Positions 7,611 to 16,639 of a stretch of DNA of 64,000 nt are shown piece by piece. The stretch is from the NCBI RefSeq assembly GCF_030730865.1, contig NZ_JAVALZ010000001.1, forward strand, positions 682,001-746,000, in the 5' to 3' direction. The first letter of the stretch is position 1. The number at the start of each line of letters is the position of its first letter. The notes beneath the pieces were generated by a model. The model saw nothing but the letters and a program-made list of their open reading frames with translations. It had not been told where the DNA came from and made no database searches. Position numbers and translations under genes: made by a program. Source of the DNA: Uliginosibacterium sp. 31-16 (GTDB lineage: Bacteria; Pseudomonadota; Gammaproteobacteria; Burkholderiales; Rhodocyclaceae).

Positions 7611-9993
7611 ATGCGCATCCGCCTTGCCTGCCTTGCTCACCTCCTGCTGGGCCTGTGCGCCGCTGCACAGGGCGCCGACCAGGCAGCATCAAACCAGCCC
7701 CTCTCCCCCCGCCGCGTTCCCTGGCTGCAAGCCAGCCCTGCCGATTTCACCCAGGCCTTTGCGTTTTCGGACATCGAGTTGCGCGATCAGGGACGCATGG
7801 TCGCCGTGAAAACACCGGAGGGTTTGTGGGGTTTGCTTGATCGCGATGGGCGCTGGCAGCTCCAACCCACGTATTCAGCAGATCAACCCTTTTGTTGGCG
7901 AAGTCGCTACGGTAGCCCTCCGGCAAGGAGACAAATTCCGCTGGGGGCTGATCAACCGGCAAGGACGGGTTCTGGTCGCACCACGCTTCGAGGAACTCAG
8001 CCCGGAGCTGAACGGCCGGGTGATCGCCCGGACGATGGATGAAATCGGTCTGGTTGACCTCCAGGGGCGCTGGCTGGCGCGTTTCAGCACGGCCGGCAAT
8101 CCGCCCTACCAGCCCATGCACGGTGCTTTCATTGGTGATCTGGTGGTTTTCCGCGTCAGCGGCCGCCATGGGCTGCTCGACAAGGATGGAAAGTGGCGTG
8201 TGGAGCCACGCTACACGGAGATCCGGCGCAGTGGCGATGGCTACGTGCTGCACGAGTTCCAGGGCGAAATTGCGGCCTTTGCCGATGCGAACGGCAAACT
8301 GCTGTTCAAGCCACCGGAGCTGTTTCGCGCCAAAGTCGACAATGGCATCGTGCACGCCGACGGCGTGGTCAGCCTGCAGATCGACGATGGGCGCTACGGC
8401 CTGACGGACCATCAGGGACGCTGGCTGATCCAGCGCAAACAGGACGCAGCAACGCGGAGAAACGGTGATTTGCTGACCTATCTCGGCGAACGCCTGGTCC
8501 TCGACAACGAGAACGGACAGCTCATTGATCTCACCGGCAGACTGCGCAGCAAGGATTTCCGCAGCGTCGAACCCTTCCTGAACGGATTGGCCAGGGCCGG
8601 CACAGACAAGGGCGTCGGACTGATCGACAATCGCCTCTCCTGGGTACTGCCCCCACGATACAGCGACGCGCAGGTACTCGGACCAGACCGTTTCAATGTG
8701 CTCGACGACAAGGGGCACTGGCATGAAGTTGATCGCCGCGGACAAGTCGTGGCTGATCAGGCGCCCAGCCTTCCGGCCCGCCGCCGCGAGGGTTGTCTGT
8801 ACGGTCTGGCTGACGCGCAGGGTGGCTGGCGGGTGGCACCGCGCTACACCGATGTCGAGGCGCTGCCTGAGGGCAGCAGCATCGCCTGGTACATCGACCA
8901 GGCGATGCTGCTGGATGCGCAGGGCAAGGCGCTCACGACACCGCTGATGCCCCGCCCCCAGATCCGCGAAGATGACCCACGCCCCGGACGTTTCGGCTTC
9001 ATCGACCCCAGCGGCCGGATGCGGATCGGGCCGCAGCTATGGGAAGCCGAGGATTTCAGCGAAGGGCTGGCACGCGTAAGCGGAGCAGGCTTTGTGGATC
9101 GGGACGGCTACTGGGTAATCCCGCCGACGTTCCAGGAAGCGCGCTCCTTCTCCGAAGGCCTGGCGGCCGTTATGATCGGTGGTGAAGGCTGGACTTACAT
9201 CGATCACAACTGCCGCCCCCTCGGCGAGGAGCGTTTCGAGAGTGCCAAGAGTTTCCACGCAGGTCTGGCGCGCGTCACCGACAAACAGAATCGCACCGTT
9301 TTCATTGATCGCCGTGGTCAGCGCATTACTGCGCCGGTTCCTGCAGCGACAACAGACACGTCACCCCGGCCGCTTGCCCTCAACGCGCGCTGGGGCTACG
9401 CAGACAGCTCGGGACAGTGGCTGATCGAACCACGCTTCGAAGACGCGGAACCTTTCTCTGAAGGGCTTGCGGCAGTCAAGAGCGGCGGGCGCTGGGGCTT
9501 CGTCGACAGCAGTGGCAAGCTCGTCATTGCGGCTCGCTTCGCGGAAACCCGCCCGATGCACGAAGGCTGGGCCGCGGTGGCGATGCCGGCAGCGAAAGGT
9601 GAGCCCATCCCTGAGTGGCGCCTGATCAATCGCCAGGGCAAACTCGGCGACCTCAGCTTCAGCAGCGCGCCGGGGCCATTCGTGAACGGCCTCGCCCCAG
9701 CGCAATCGGGGAATTTCTGGGGTTATATCCGGCGCGATGGCAGCTGGCAGATCGAGCCGCGTTTCAGCTCCGCCGAAGCGTTCCATGACGGACTCGCACG
9801 CATCACGCAGGAGCCGCAGAGCCCCCCCGTCACGAAGTCTGGACCGCTGGAATTGCCACCACGACCGCGCTCGATCACTCGTCTGGATACTGGCTTGCTC
9901 AAGGTCGGCATTCAGGAAAACCGCCTGTTTGCCTTGCTGCGCCCCGATGGCTCGCTGCTCATCCCCACCCCGCTGACCGGAACCCGCCGATGA
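7611..9993 (+). CDS. Secreted WG-repeat protein, interrupted by an apparent 1-base frameshift
   Basis: The gene runs in one frame from 7611, with signal peptide MRIRLACLAHLLLGLCAAAQ, through a first WG repeat (GLWGLLDRDGRWQLQPTYSA). It then continues in the +1 frame from about 7882 to 9993 with many further WG repeats, such as FRWGLINRQGRVLVAP and RWGFVDSSGKLVIAAR. Skipping one G near 7881 restores the repeat pattern exactly (PTYSA then INPFVGEVATVAL) and gives about 793 residues. WG repeats form beta-rich scaffolds of unknown function. The downstream frame has no signal peptide of its own, so the error or mutation affects a single gene. The stop overlaps the next start. Confidence 0.8.
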
Positions 9994-11255
9994 TTCACCG
10001 CCTCTTTTCCTGTCTGCTCGTGACAGCGCTGCCCGCGCTGGCGCATGCAGAAACCCTGAATGTCATTCGTGCCCATGCCCCGGTCTATGCAAACGCTGGC
10101 GACAAGACGCCCAATGGTGACGCCTTGCTGCTCGGAACCCGTGTCGAGCTGGCGAACCGGCGTGGCGAGTGGTGCGAAGTCCGCCCGGAAGGCGCGGGAA
10201 AATCCAGCTTCATGCGCTGTGCCGAACTGCGCGCCGCACCGTTGAGTGCCGAGGAGATCCGCAAGGCACTGCAAGCCGACAAGCTTGATCCGGCGGCCCG
10301 CTTTGAATGGACCGCACGCGCCTTCTGGCTGCAGCCCTCCCTCGGCGCCTGGCTGGCCAGCGCCCGCGCACTGGAAGGCTGGCAGCTCGATGACAAGACC
10401 CGCGAACGCGAATACCGCCTGACCAAACCTCTGCGCCCCCGGAATGCCGAGTTCGATGCGATGAAAGCACGCCTTGCCGAAGGCATTGTCGCCAGCCTGC
10501 CCAGCGTGCCGGGAGACGCCAACTGGCCTGCCGCCTCTTCTTTCGAGGGCAATGCCGGCCTGGCCCTGCAGCGTCTGGGGCTGCCGCAAGCGAAACCATC
10601 GTATTTTCATACCGGTGACATTCTGGCCGTGCTGCCGCGCATCAGGGACTGGCAATCCGCCGGGCTGGCTGATGCATTGTCGGCCTGGAACAAGGCGCCC
10701 ATGCGCGTGGCGCAGTTCAAACCTGCACATTACGCCATCAATGCCCCGCTCGACGGTTTCCGCCTCGTCGACACCGGTCTGGAAGCCGTGCTGGGCCACT
10801 GGGATGTCGCGGCACTAGCGCTGGAGTTCTACACCCCGGCGCTGTTTCAGGGCATCACTGCACAAGCCCGCCCCGTCACCGCACGCGTCCAGAAGATGAG
10901 CTTCGGCTTCGAGTATTTCGCCTGTCGGGGCTGGAGCACCGAGCTGCCCGGCAGTGCTTTCGTGCGCACCGAGCCTGGCTCCCCCCTTGTGAAGCAGGCC
11001 ATCGTGCGCTGGATCGGCAAACCTGCCACTGACAAGGCACGCATCCTCACCCGTAAATCCAGCGGCAAGGACATGTACGCCCTGCTCTACGTGGACGACA
11101 TCGACCTGGATGGCGACGGGGTTGCCGATCTATCGAACTGGCGGGGGCGCTATGAGCCGCAGGTAAGCGCCGAAGGCATCTGGAATGCGGTCTACGCCAA
11201 CATCGACGGAAAATGGTATCTGCTCAGCGCGGACGAAGACGAAGACTGCACATGA
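9990..11255 (+). CDS. Secreted protein with N-terminal SH3-like region, function unknown
   Basis: A 421-residue protein with a clear signal peptide (MIHRLFSCLLVTALPALAHA). Residues about 22-72 (LNVIRAHAPVYANAGDK to WCEVRPEGAGKSSFMRC) look like a bacterial SH3-type domain. The rest is not recognised. The C-terminal part contains DIDLDGDGVADLSNWRG, an acidic stretch like a calcium-binding loop, and FACRGWSTELPGSAF. Translation is coupled to the WG-repeat gene by an ATGA overlap, so the two probably act together in the periplasm or at the surface. The gene converges with the next one at a distance of 13 bp. Confidence 0.75.
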   Translation: MIHRLFSCLLVTALPALAHAETLNVIRAHAPVYANAGDKTPNGDALLLGTRVELANRRGEWCEVRPEGAGKSSFMRCAELRAAPLSAEEIRKALQADKLDPAARFEWTARAFWLQPSLGAWLASARALEGWQLDDKTREREYRLTKPLRPRNAEFDAMKARLAEGIVASLPSVPGDANWPAASSFEGNAGLALQRLGLPQAKPSYFHTGDILAVLPRIRDWQSAGLADALSAWNKAPMRVAQFKPAHYAINAPLDGFRLVDTGLEAVLGHWDVAALALEFYTPALFQGITAQARPVTARVQKMSFGFEYFACRGWSTELPGSAFVRTEPGSPLVKQAIVRWIGKPATDKARILTRKSSGKDMYALLYVDDIDLDGDGVADLSNWRGRYEPQVSAEGIWNAVYANIDGKWYLLSADEDEDCT

Positions 11256-11268
11256 ACCTGCCGCGCGA

Positions 11269-11844
11269 TCATTGCCGCAACTGCAACAGTGCCGAGAGGA
11301 ACAGGGCTTCAGCCAGGACTTCGCAGCCTTCCTCCAGAAACGCCAGCCATACCGGCGGCGAGCCCAGATCGACCCAGATGGCCAGCAGACCGACACCAAC
11401 CGCCGCGCGCAGCAGGCCGGTGGTGCTGCGCGGAAACCCGCAGCGGCCGGCAGCCCAGGCGAGCAGGACGCCACCGAAACCAACCAGCAGGACAGGCAGA
11501 TCAGCAAGCCCGCCCGGCGCACGCTGATGCAGCAGGCCCGGCAGGAAGGCATGCTTGAACCATTCGTGGAGCATGAACTGCTCATCGAGCGCCAGCGCCA
11601 ACAACGCCAGCGCCAGAGGCAGCCCCCACTTCAGGGGCAAGGCGCGTTCGGAGCACAGGCGCAGACATAGCATCGCGCCGGCGATCAGCAATGCCGATGA
11701 CAGCCAGGACACAGGGGAATCATCGGAGCGGAAAGCCTCTTCCCAGAACGGGGCATAGACCCAGGCAGCCAGCACCATGAAACCCAGCACGAAGAGCAAC
11801 AGCACGACGGACGGCAGCCAGTCCCGTGCGGAGCCCGGTTTCAC
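11269..11844 (-). CDS. Integral membrane protein, function unknown
   Basis: About 191 residues with roughly five or six hydrophobic segments, for example WLPSVVLLLFVLGFMVLAAW and LLIAGAMLCLRLC, plus a conserved-looking ALALDEQFMLHEWF. A GTG start at 11844 is chosen. It overlaps the pgpA stop as GTGA and has AAGG seven bases upstream; a second GTG at 11874 is possible. No family was recognised. Being fused to the pgpA transcript suggests a membrane or lipid context, but this is only position. Confidence 0.7.
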   Translation of the reverse strand: MKPGSARDWLPSVVLLLFVLGFMVLAAWVYAPFWEEAFRSDDSPVSWLSSALLIAGAMLCLRLCSERALPLKWGLPLALALLALALDEQFMLHEWFKHAFLPGLLHQRAPGGLADLPVLLVGFGGVLLAWAAGRCGFPRSTTGLLRAAVGVGLLAIWVDLGSPPVWLAFLEEGCEVLAEALFLSALLQLRQ

Positions 11845-12332
11845 GCAAGCGCCTTCGCGACCATGAGCAGGCACAACAAGGTGTAGCCTGCGGCAAGAAG
11901 ATCATCGAACATCACGCCCAAGCCATTCTTGAAACGACGATCCGCGATATGGATCGGCCATGGCTTGGTGATGTCAAAAACGCGAAAGACCAGCACGCCG
12001 GCAAGCTGCCAGAGGAAGCCTGTCGGAATGCAGGCAAGCACCAGCCACACCGCCACGAACTCGTCCCAGACGATCCCGCCATGATCGACTTCGCCAAGAG
12101 CCGCCCCTGTCCTTGCTATACAGGCAGCCCCTATGAAGAATGCCGCCAATAGCGCGGCTACGAGCACCCATGCTGCAAACACAGGCGGGACGCTGCTTTC
12201 CAGCATGGCATACACGCCCCACGCCACGAAACTGCCGACCGTGCCGGGCGCCTTGGGCGCCAGACCGGAGCCGAAGCCCAGCGAGATGAAATGGGCGGGA
12301 TGGGCGACAAGAAGTTTGAAAGTCGGGCGCAT
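11841..12332 (-). CDS. pgpA: Phosphatidylglycerophosphatase A
   Basis: A 163-residue inner-membrane phosphatase that converts phosphatidylglycerophosphate to phosphatidylglycerol. Family hallmarks are GFGSGLAPKAPGTVGSF near residue 20, the acidic DHGGIVWDEFVAVW near residue 80 and VFDITKPWPIHIADRR near residue 118. Membrane segments fill the remainder. The gene usually follows thiL directly; here a 200-residue membrane-anchored protein lies between them. The stop overlaps the start of the following membrane-protein gene. Confidence 0.95.
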   Translation of the reverse strand: MRPTFKLLVAHPAHFISLGFGSGLAPKAPGTVGSFVAWGVYAMLESSVPPVFAAWVLVAALLAAFFIGAACIARTGAALGEVDHGGIVWDEFVAVWLVLACIPTGFLWQLAGVLVFRVFDITKPWPIHIADRRFKNGLGVMFDDLLAAGYTLLCLLMVAKALA

Positions 12333-12390
12333 GGTGGCTTAGGTCTGATCGTTCCCGCGCAGATCGTAGGTGCGATCCGCTATTTGTTGG

Positions 12391-12993
12391 CTACTCTTGT
12401 ATCCCCAAAATCCGCAATTCGTCCGCACTCAACATGCTGGTCGCTGCGCGGCCTTTTTTGGCAAACGTATTGATGAGCTTGACCAAGGCATCAACCTCAT
12501 TTTTTGAAAAAAATGGGCAGAAGTCAGCCCTCGATTCGGGCAAAAGTTTTTCCCACAGATCGCGCTTGCCATCCACAAGCACTTCAAAATAATCATCGGC
12601 CTCAATCATCTGACGATCTTCGCCAGGAAAGCGCTCTTCCTCGATATGGATGGCTCGTGCCTTGATCTGCTGACAAGTACACGCTTGTCGTTGCCTTCGC
12701 CCGAGCATGCAATATCTGGTCATTGCAAGCACACAGGCATCACGCTGAGGCCTTATCTCTACGGCAACGGCTGTTGGGCGAAGACCAGCCCAGCGGGTCA
12801 TGATGCATCCCAAGCAGATAAACACTGCCCCACCCATCAATGCGCCTGCCCAATTTTCCCTGACCGGCACTTGGGAAAGAACAAAGGCGCCCAAGACGAT
12901 GAGTAGCACACCGAGCAGTATAAAAATCGCGATTTGACGGGAATAAACACGCACGACCAACGCATCCTTCTGGATTTTTACCGAAAAGCTCAT
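12391..12993 (-). CDS. Two-TM membrane-anchored protein, function unknown
   Basis: A 200-residue protein with two adjacent transmembrane segments (about residues 22-40 and 50-68: AIFILLGVLLIVLGAFVLS and AGALMGGAVFICLGCI), then a cytosolic domain of about 130 residues rich in charge and Cys (LGRRQRQACTCQQIK). ATG at 12993 has GAGGTG upstream and is preferred over a GTG at 12999. The gene is visibly poorer in G+C than its neighbours and sits between thiL and pgpA, which are usually adjacent. It may therefore be a later insertion. No family was recognised. Confidence 0.7.
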   Translation of the reverse strand: MSFSVKIQKDALVVRVYSRQIAIFILLGVLLIVLGAFVLSQVPVRENWAGALMGGAVFICLGCIMTRWAGLRPTAVAVEIRPQRDACVLAMTRYCMLGRRQRQACTCQQIKARAIHIEEERFPGEDRQMIEADDYFEVLVDGKRDLWEKLLPESRADFCPFFSKNEVDALVKLINTFAKKGRAATSMLSADELRILGIQE

Positions 12994-13093
12994 TGCCACC
13001 TCACAGAGAATTTAAAACTGTCTCCTGCAAGCGATTTGACTCATAGACCACCGCATACGCTGATTTTAGTGACGGAGTTTGCACTCCCTCCCC

Positions 13094-14050
13094 CTACGCA
13101 AAATGATCAAAGCCGCTCGCCGCAATAGCCTCCACCACCCCATCGCCGCGCTGCAGCCACAGGCCGGATTTGTCGAGGATGCGGCCGATACGATGCAGGG
13201 GTAATTCGAGGTGGCGGCCAAGGGCTTCGACCTGACCACGTTTTTCACGCGGCACGGTGAACAGCAATTCATAATCGTCACCGCCCCCGAGCAGGGCGGC
13301 CATTGCGGGCTCGGTGCGCTTGCAGGCGGCCAGCAGAGCGTCAAGCGGCAGCGCGGTTTCCTCGATCATCGCGCCAACCTGAGAACGCTCCAGGATGTGG
13401 GCCAGGTCACCGAGCAAGCCATCGGACACGTCCAGCATGGCGCTGGCGACACCGCGGAGCGCCATGCCCAGCGCCACGCGCGGAATGGGGCGGTGCAGGC
13501 GGTCGAGACAGGATTCACTCCAGCCGTCGAGCAGTTGCAGCTCGCCGCGCAAATGAGCCAGACCCAGCGCAGCCATGCCGGGCCAGCCGGAAATCCAGAT
13601 GTCGTCACCATGCCGCGCGCCATCGCGCCGCACGGCCGCGTCGGCAGGCACTTCACCGAACACCGTGGCACACAGGTTGAGCGGACCACGCGTGGTATCG
13701 CCACCGATCCAGTCCACGCAATAGGCTTCGCAACAATCACGGAAGCCACGTGCCAGTGCCCCAACCCACTCATCGTCAGCCTGCGGCAAAGCCAGGGCCA
13801 GCGTAATCCAGCGCGGCTCGGCGGCCATCGCCGCCATGTCGGAGATGTTCACTGCGGCGGCTTTCCAGCCCAGCAGGAAAGGGTCGGCCTGGGGAAAGAA
13901 GTGGTGGCCTGCAACCAGCATGTCGGTCGACACCACCAGCTGCATGCCAGGGCGCGGACGCAGCAGCGCACCATCGTCCCCCACGCCCAGATCGGTATGA
14001 CTGGTGGGGTAATGGAAGAAACGACGGATCAGGTCAAATTCGCCCGGCAT
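13094..14050 (-). CDS. thiL: Thiamine-monophosphate kinase
   Basis: A 318-residue enzyme that phosphorylates thiamine monophosphate to thiamine pyrophosphate, of the PurM-like ATPase fold. Family motifs are MPGEFDLIRRFF at the start, the metal-binding GVGDDGALL near residue 23, VSTDMLVAGHHF, WKAAAVNISDMAAMA near residue 65, CVDWIGGDTTRGP and the late MLDVSDGLLGDLAHIL. The start at 14050 fits the family; longer readings run into a hairpin repeat. It belongs to the ribB(A)-ribH-nusB-thiL order typical of proteobacteria. Confidence 0.95.
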   Translation of the reverse strand: MPGEFDLIRRFFHYPTSHTDLGVGDDGALLRPRPGMQLVVSTDMLVAGHHFFPQADPFLLGWKAAAVNISDMAAMAAEPRWITLALALPQADDEWVGALARGFRDCCEAYCVDWIGGDTTRGPLNLCATVFGEVPADAAVRRDGARHGDDIWISGWPGMAALGLAHLRGELQLLDGWSESCLDRLHRPIPRVALGMALRGVASAMLDVSDGLLGDLAHILERSQVGAMIEETALPLDALLAACKRTEPAMAALLGGGDDYELLFTVPREKRGQVEALGRHLELPLHRIGRILDKSGLWLQRGDGVVEAIAASGFDHFA

Positions 14051-14120
14051 AGGGAGCGGGGAGTGAGAAGTGGGGAGTGGGCGTCGTGTTTCCGACGCCC
14101 GACTTCCCACTGTCGACTCC
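14051..14120 (-). repeat. Hairpin repeat between nusB and thiL
   Basis: Contains purine-rich GGGAGTGAGAAGTGGGGAG followed by TGGGCGTCG / CGACGCCCGACTTCCCAC, which can fold back around TGTTTC. It resembles sequence near 53889 and 54603 on the same strand arrangement. It could stall or partly terminate transcription between nusB and thiL; no U-tract follows the stem. Confidence 0.5.
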
Positions 14121-14609
14121 CTAGCGGTTCCGCTGTTTTGCCGCGTGCTCGACTTCGGCAGCACGCAGTTTGGGCGCCAGCTTGTCGAGCACGCCGTTGA
14201 TGTAGCGATGGCCATCGGTACCGCCAAAAGACTTGGCGAGTTCGATGGCTTCGTTGATCACCACGCGATACGGGGTCTCGATGCGATGCGCCAGTTCGTA
14301 GGCGCCAAGCAGCAGGATGGCGCGCTCGATGGGTGAAACTTCGGTCAGCGGACGATCGATACAGCCGGCCACTTCGGTTTCCAGCGCATCCGCATTGGCT
14401 GCTGCACCACGCAGCAGCACCAGTGCCAACGGTTTATCAGCACGCGCCCATTCTTCGCTTTCCTGCTCCAGATGATCTTCGATCAGCGGCAGGGAGTTGC
14501 CGCTCATGCGCCACTGGTAGAGGCCCTGCATCGCGACTTCGCGTGCGAGCCGGCGCGGGGTCTTTTTGGGAGTTTCTTGCGGGATCAGTTCTTTGTTGTC
14601 GTCGCTCAT
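14121..14609 (-). CDS. nusB: Transcription antitermination protein NusB
   Basis: A 162-residue all-helical protein that binds BoxA RNA with NusE (S10) and supports antitermination on rRNA operons. The family pattern is present: RRLAREVAMQGLYQWRMSG at the N-terminus, the middle helix PLTEVSPIERAILLLGAYEL and the end TPYRVVINEAIELAKSFGGTDG. The start at 14609 overlaps the ribH stop (ATGA) and follows the usual nusB N-terminal extension (MSDDNKELIPQETPKK). Coupling to riboflavin genes is common in proteobacteria. Confidence 0.96.
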   Translation of the reverse strand: MSDDNKELIPQETPKKTPRRLAREVAMQGLYQWRMSGNSLPLIEDHLEQESEEWARADKPLALVLLRGAAANADALETEVAGCIDRPLTEVSPIERAILLLGAYELAHRIETPYRVVINEAIELAKSFGGTDGHRYINGVLDKLAPKLRAAEVEHAAKQRNR

Positions 14610-15079
14610 GCGCGGATCGTCCTCAGCAGGTTGGCCATTTCGATGGCGCACTGGGCGCATTCGCGGCCCTTCACGTCCATGCGGATTTCGGCCTGTTCAT
14701 CGGTGTTGGTGGTCAGCACGCCATTGGCGACGGGAATGTCCCAGTCGAGCTGCACGCGGGTGATGCCGGCAGCCATCTCGTTGGACACGATCTCGAAGTG
14801 ATAGGTGTCGCCACGAATTACCGCGCCCAGCGCGATCAGCGCGTCATATTCTTCGGTCTGCGCCAGGGTCTGCAGGGTCAGCGGCATTTCCAGCGCGCCG
14901 GGCACTTTGGCAATCAGGATGTCACTGGCGGCAACGCCGCGGGCGAGCAATTCCTCGACACAGGCACCGAGCAGGCCTTCGCCAACGTTGGCATTGAAGC
15001 GCCCGGCGACGATGGCCACGCGCAAACCCTTGCCGTCGAGACTCTGGGAAATTTCGGGAACGTTTTCAAAACGGGACAT
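14606..15079 (-). CDS. ribH: 6,7-dimethyl-8-ribityllumazine synthase
   Basis: A 157-residue enzyme that condenses 5-amino-6-ribitylamino-uracil with 3,4-dihydroxy-2-butanone-4-phosphate, the penultimate step of riboflavin synthesis. Clear motifs are VAIVAGRFNANVGEGLL near residue 21, the phosphate-binding VPGALEMPL near residue 58, and ALGAVIRGDTYHFEIVSNE near residue 85 with the catalytic His. It lies 15 bp downstream of the ribB(A) stop and overlaps nusB, so one transcript is likely. Confidence 0.97.
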   Translation of the reverse strand: MSRFENVPEISQSLDGKGLRVAIVAGRFNANVGEGLLGACVEELLARGVAASDILIAKVPGALEMPLTLQTLAQTEEYDALIALGAVIRGDTYHFEIVSNEMAAGITRVQLDWDIPVANGVLTTNTDEQAEIRMDVKGRECAQCAIEMANLLRTIRA

Positions 15080-15094
15080 GAATGGTCTTCCTTC

Positions 15095-16216
15095 TCAGGC
15101 CTTGGGTTCTTCGTAACCGGTCACTTCGAGACCAAAACCGGTCATGTTCGGGATGTGTCGCGCCTTGGCGAGTACGCGCATCTTGCCAACCCCCAGATCA
15201 CGCAGGATCTGCGCGCCGATTCCGAACAGGCGTGGGTCCCACTTGGCTGCGGGTTTTTGTTCATCCGCCTTGATGCCCAGCGCGGCAAGCATTTCCTCGC
15301 TGCTCTCGGGGCGGCGCAGCATGATCAGCACGCCGTTGCCATGCGCGGAGATACGCGCCAGCGCGTCGTCAATCGGAAAGCTGTGACGACTGTTGGCGGC
15401 ATCCAGAAAATCGAGCACCGAGATCGGCTCATGCACGCGCACCAGCGTATCCACTTCAGGCTTGATCTCGCCTTTATACATGGCCAGATGAAGGTCGCCG
15501 GAGGCACGGTCAGAGAAAGCCGCCAGACGGAATTCTCCATGCGCCGTCTGCACCGGCTTGTCGGCCACACGCTCAACCAGCTTTTCAACGGCGGAGCGAT
15601 AGTGGATCAGGTCGCGGATGGCACCGATCTTCAAGCCATGCTGCTGGGCAAAAGGCACCAGATCCGGCAGACGCGCCATGCTGCCATCTTCGTTCATGAT
15701 CTCGCAGATCACCGAGGCCGGCTCCAGCCCGGCCAACCCGGCCAGATCGCAACCGGCTTCGGTATGCCCGGCGCGCACCAGCACGCCCCCCGGCTTGGCC
15801 TGGATCGGGAAGATATGCCCCGGCTGCACGATATCGGCCGGGCGGGCGTTGCGAGCCACAGCGGCCTGCACGGTGCGGGCCCGATCCGCCGCCGAGATGC
15901 CGGTGGTGACACCTTCGGCGGCTTCAATGGAGACCGTGAAGGCCGTAGTGAACTGGCTGCGGTTGTCGCGCGCCATCGGGTTCAGGCCGAGCTGCCGACA
16001 GCGCTCTTCGGTCAGCGTCAGACAGATCAGGCCGCGCGCGTAGCGCGCCATGAAATTGATCGCCTCCGGCGTGATGTGCTGGGCAGCGATGACGATATCG
16101 CCCTCGTTCTCGCGGTCCTCATCATCAATGAGGATGACCATCTTGCCGGCGCGAATATCTTCGATGATGTCGCGAACCGGGGAAAGAACGCTGGCGCTTG
16201 CTGGATTCGTATTCAT
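15095..16216 (-). CDS. ribB: 3,4-dihydroxy-2-butanone 4-phosphate synthase with degenerate GTP cyclohydrolase II domain
   Basis: A 373-residue two-domain protein. The N-terminal half (about residues 12-210) is a full RibB domain that makes dihydroxybutanone phosphate from ribulose 5-phosphate: VILIDDEDRENEGD, ARGLICLTLTEERC and HTEAGCDLAGLAG are intact. The C-terminal half aligns with GTP cyclohydrolase II but lacks the zinc-binding cysteine cluster. Where SLRCDCG is expected there is NSRHSFPIDDA, and the GRGIGL stretch is also lost. Only the end (LFGIGAQILRDLGVGKMRVL) remains. It therefore resembles the RibBX type, in which the second domain is not a cyclohydrolase; a separate ribA is expected elsewhere. 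Start 16216 was chosen over 16234 for its better upstream GGAA. Confidence 0.93.
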   Translation of the reverse strand: MNTNPASASVLSPVRDIIEDIRAGKMVILIDDEDRENEGDIVIAAQHITPEAINFMARYARGLICLTLTEERCRQLGLNPMARDNRSQFTTAFTVSIEAAEGVTTGISAADRARTVQAAVARNARPADIVQPGHIFPIQAKPGGVLVRAGHTEAGCDLAGLAGLEPASVICEIMNEDGSMARLPDLVPFAQQHGLKIGAIRDLIHYRSAVEKLVERVADKPVQTAHGEFRLAAFSDRASGDLHLAMYKGEIKPEVDTLVRVHEPISVLDFLDAANSRHSFPIDDALARISAHGNGVLIMLRRPESSEEMLAALGIKADEQKPAAKWDPRLFGIGAQILRDLGVGKMRVLAKARHIPNMTGFGLEVTGYEEPKA

Positions 16217-16639
16217 TTTTCCGTACTCTTTCATTGCTGCATACAGCTCTGTGGGTGGCTCCCCGGTCAAGCCAGAATGGCGCTTTCTGCCAGTCCGCAT
16301 GGTCTGGAGAAACTGACGGCTTGAAAATCCGGTTTCCGCACCCAGTTAGTCAACACCAGGCCGGCGCTGCCGATGTGTCCATGCCCCCGTGCGCCGGCTA
16401 TCACCGATAGCTCCCGCATTCAAGGCAAGCACCCCGGCCACCAGATTCGCACGCCCAACAGCGTTGGCGACCGCAACAACATCCGAGTACCCGAGAGGAA
16501 GAAACCCAGTGGCCTGTCTTGCAAAGCTTGATTTTACGCGATTCGACGCCCCCCCGCCCGGGAAAGACTGCACTGTGCCGATTGGAGTACCATCGCCTGC
16601 CCGGCAAGCCGCCCAACCCTTCATGAAAAGAGGCTGACC
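16217..16639. other. 423-bp divergent intergenic region between ribB(A) and gshA
   Basis: No convincing gene. It must hold the promoters of both flanking operons, but no clear -35/-10 pair was recognised. On the reverse strand a frame stays open through 16346-16540 and reads LGYSDVVAVANAVGRANL and onwards, which looks protein-like and might be the tail of a decayed gene. A weak resemblance to an FMN riboswitch near 16300-16420 was judged insufficient. Confidence 0.4.

Noticed and set aside
7860-7900. Programmed ribosomal frameshift in the WG-repeat gene
   Set aside because: No slippery heptamer or following pseudoknot is visible; a simple one-base insertion explains it better.
16290-16430. 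FMN riboswitch upstream of ribB(A) on the reverse strand
   Set aside because: Fragments like GCCGTCAGT and CGGTGATAGCC resemble parts of the RFN element, but the conserved ACCGGCGGT core and the AGTC.GGATG.GAGA end are not present.
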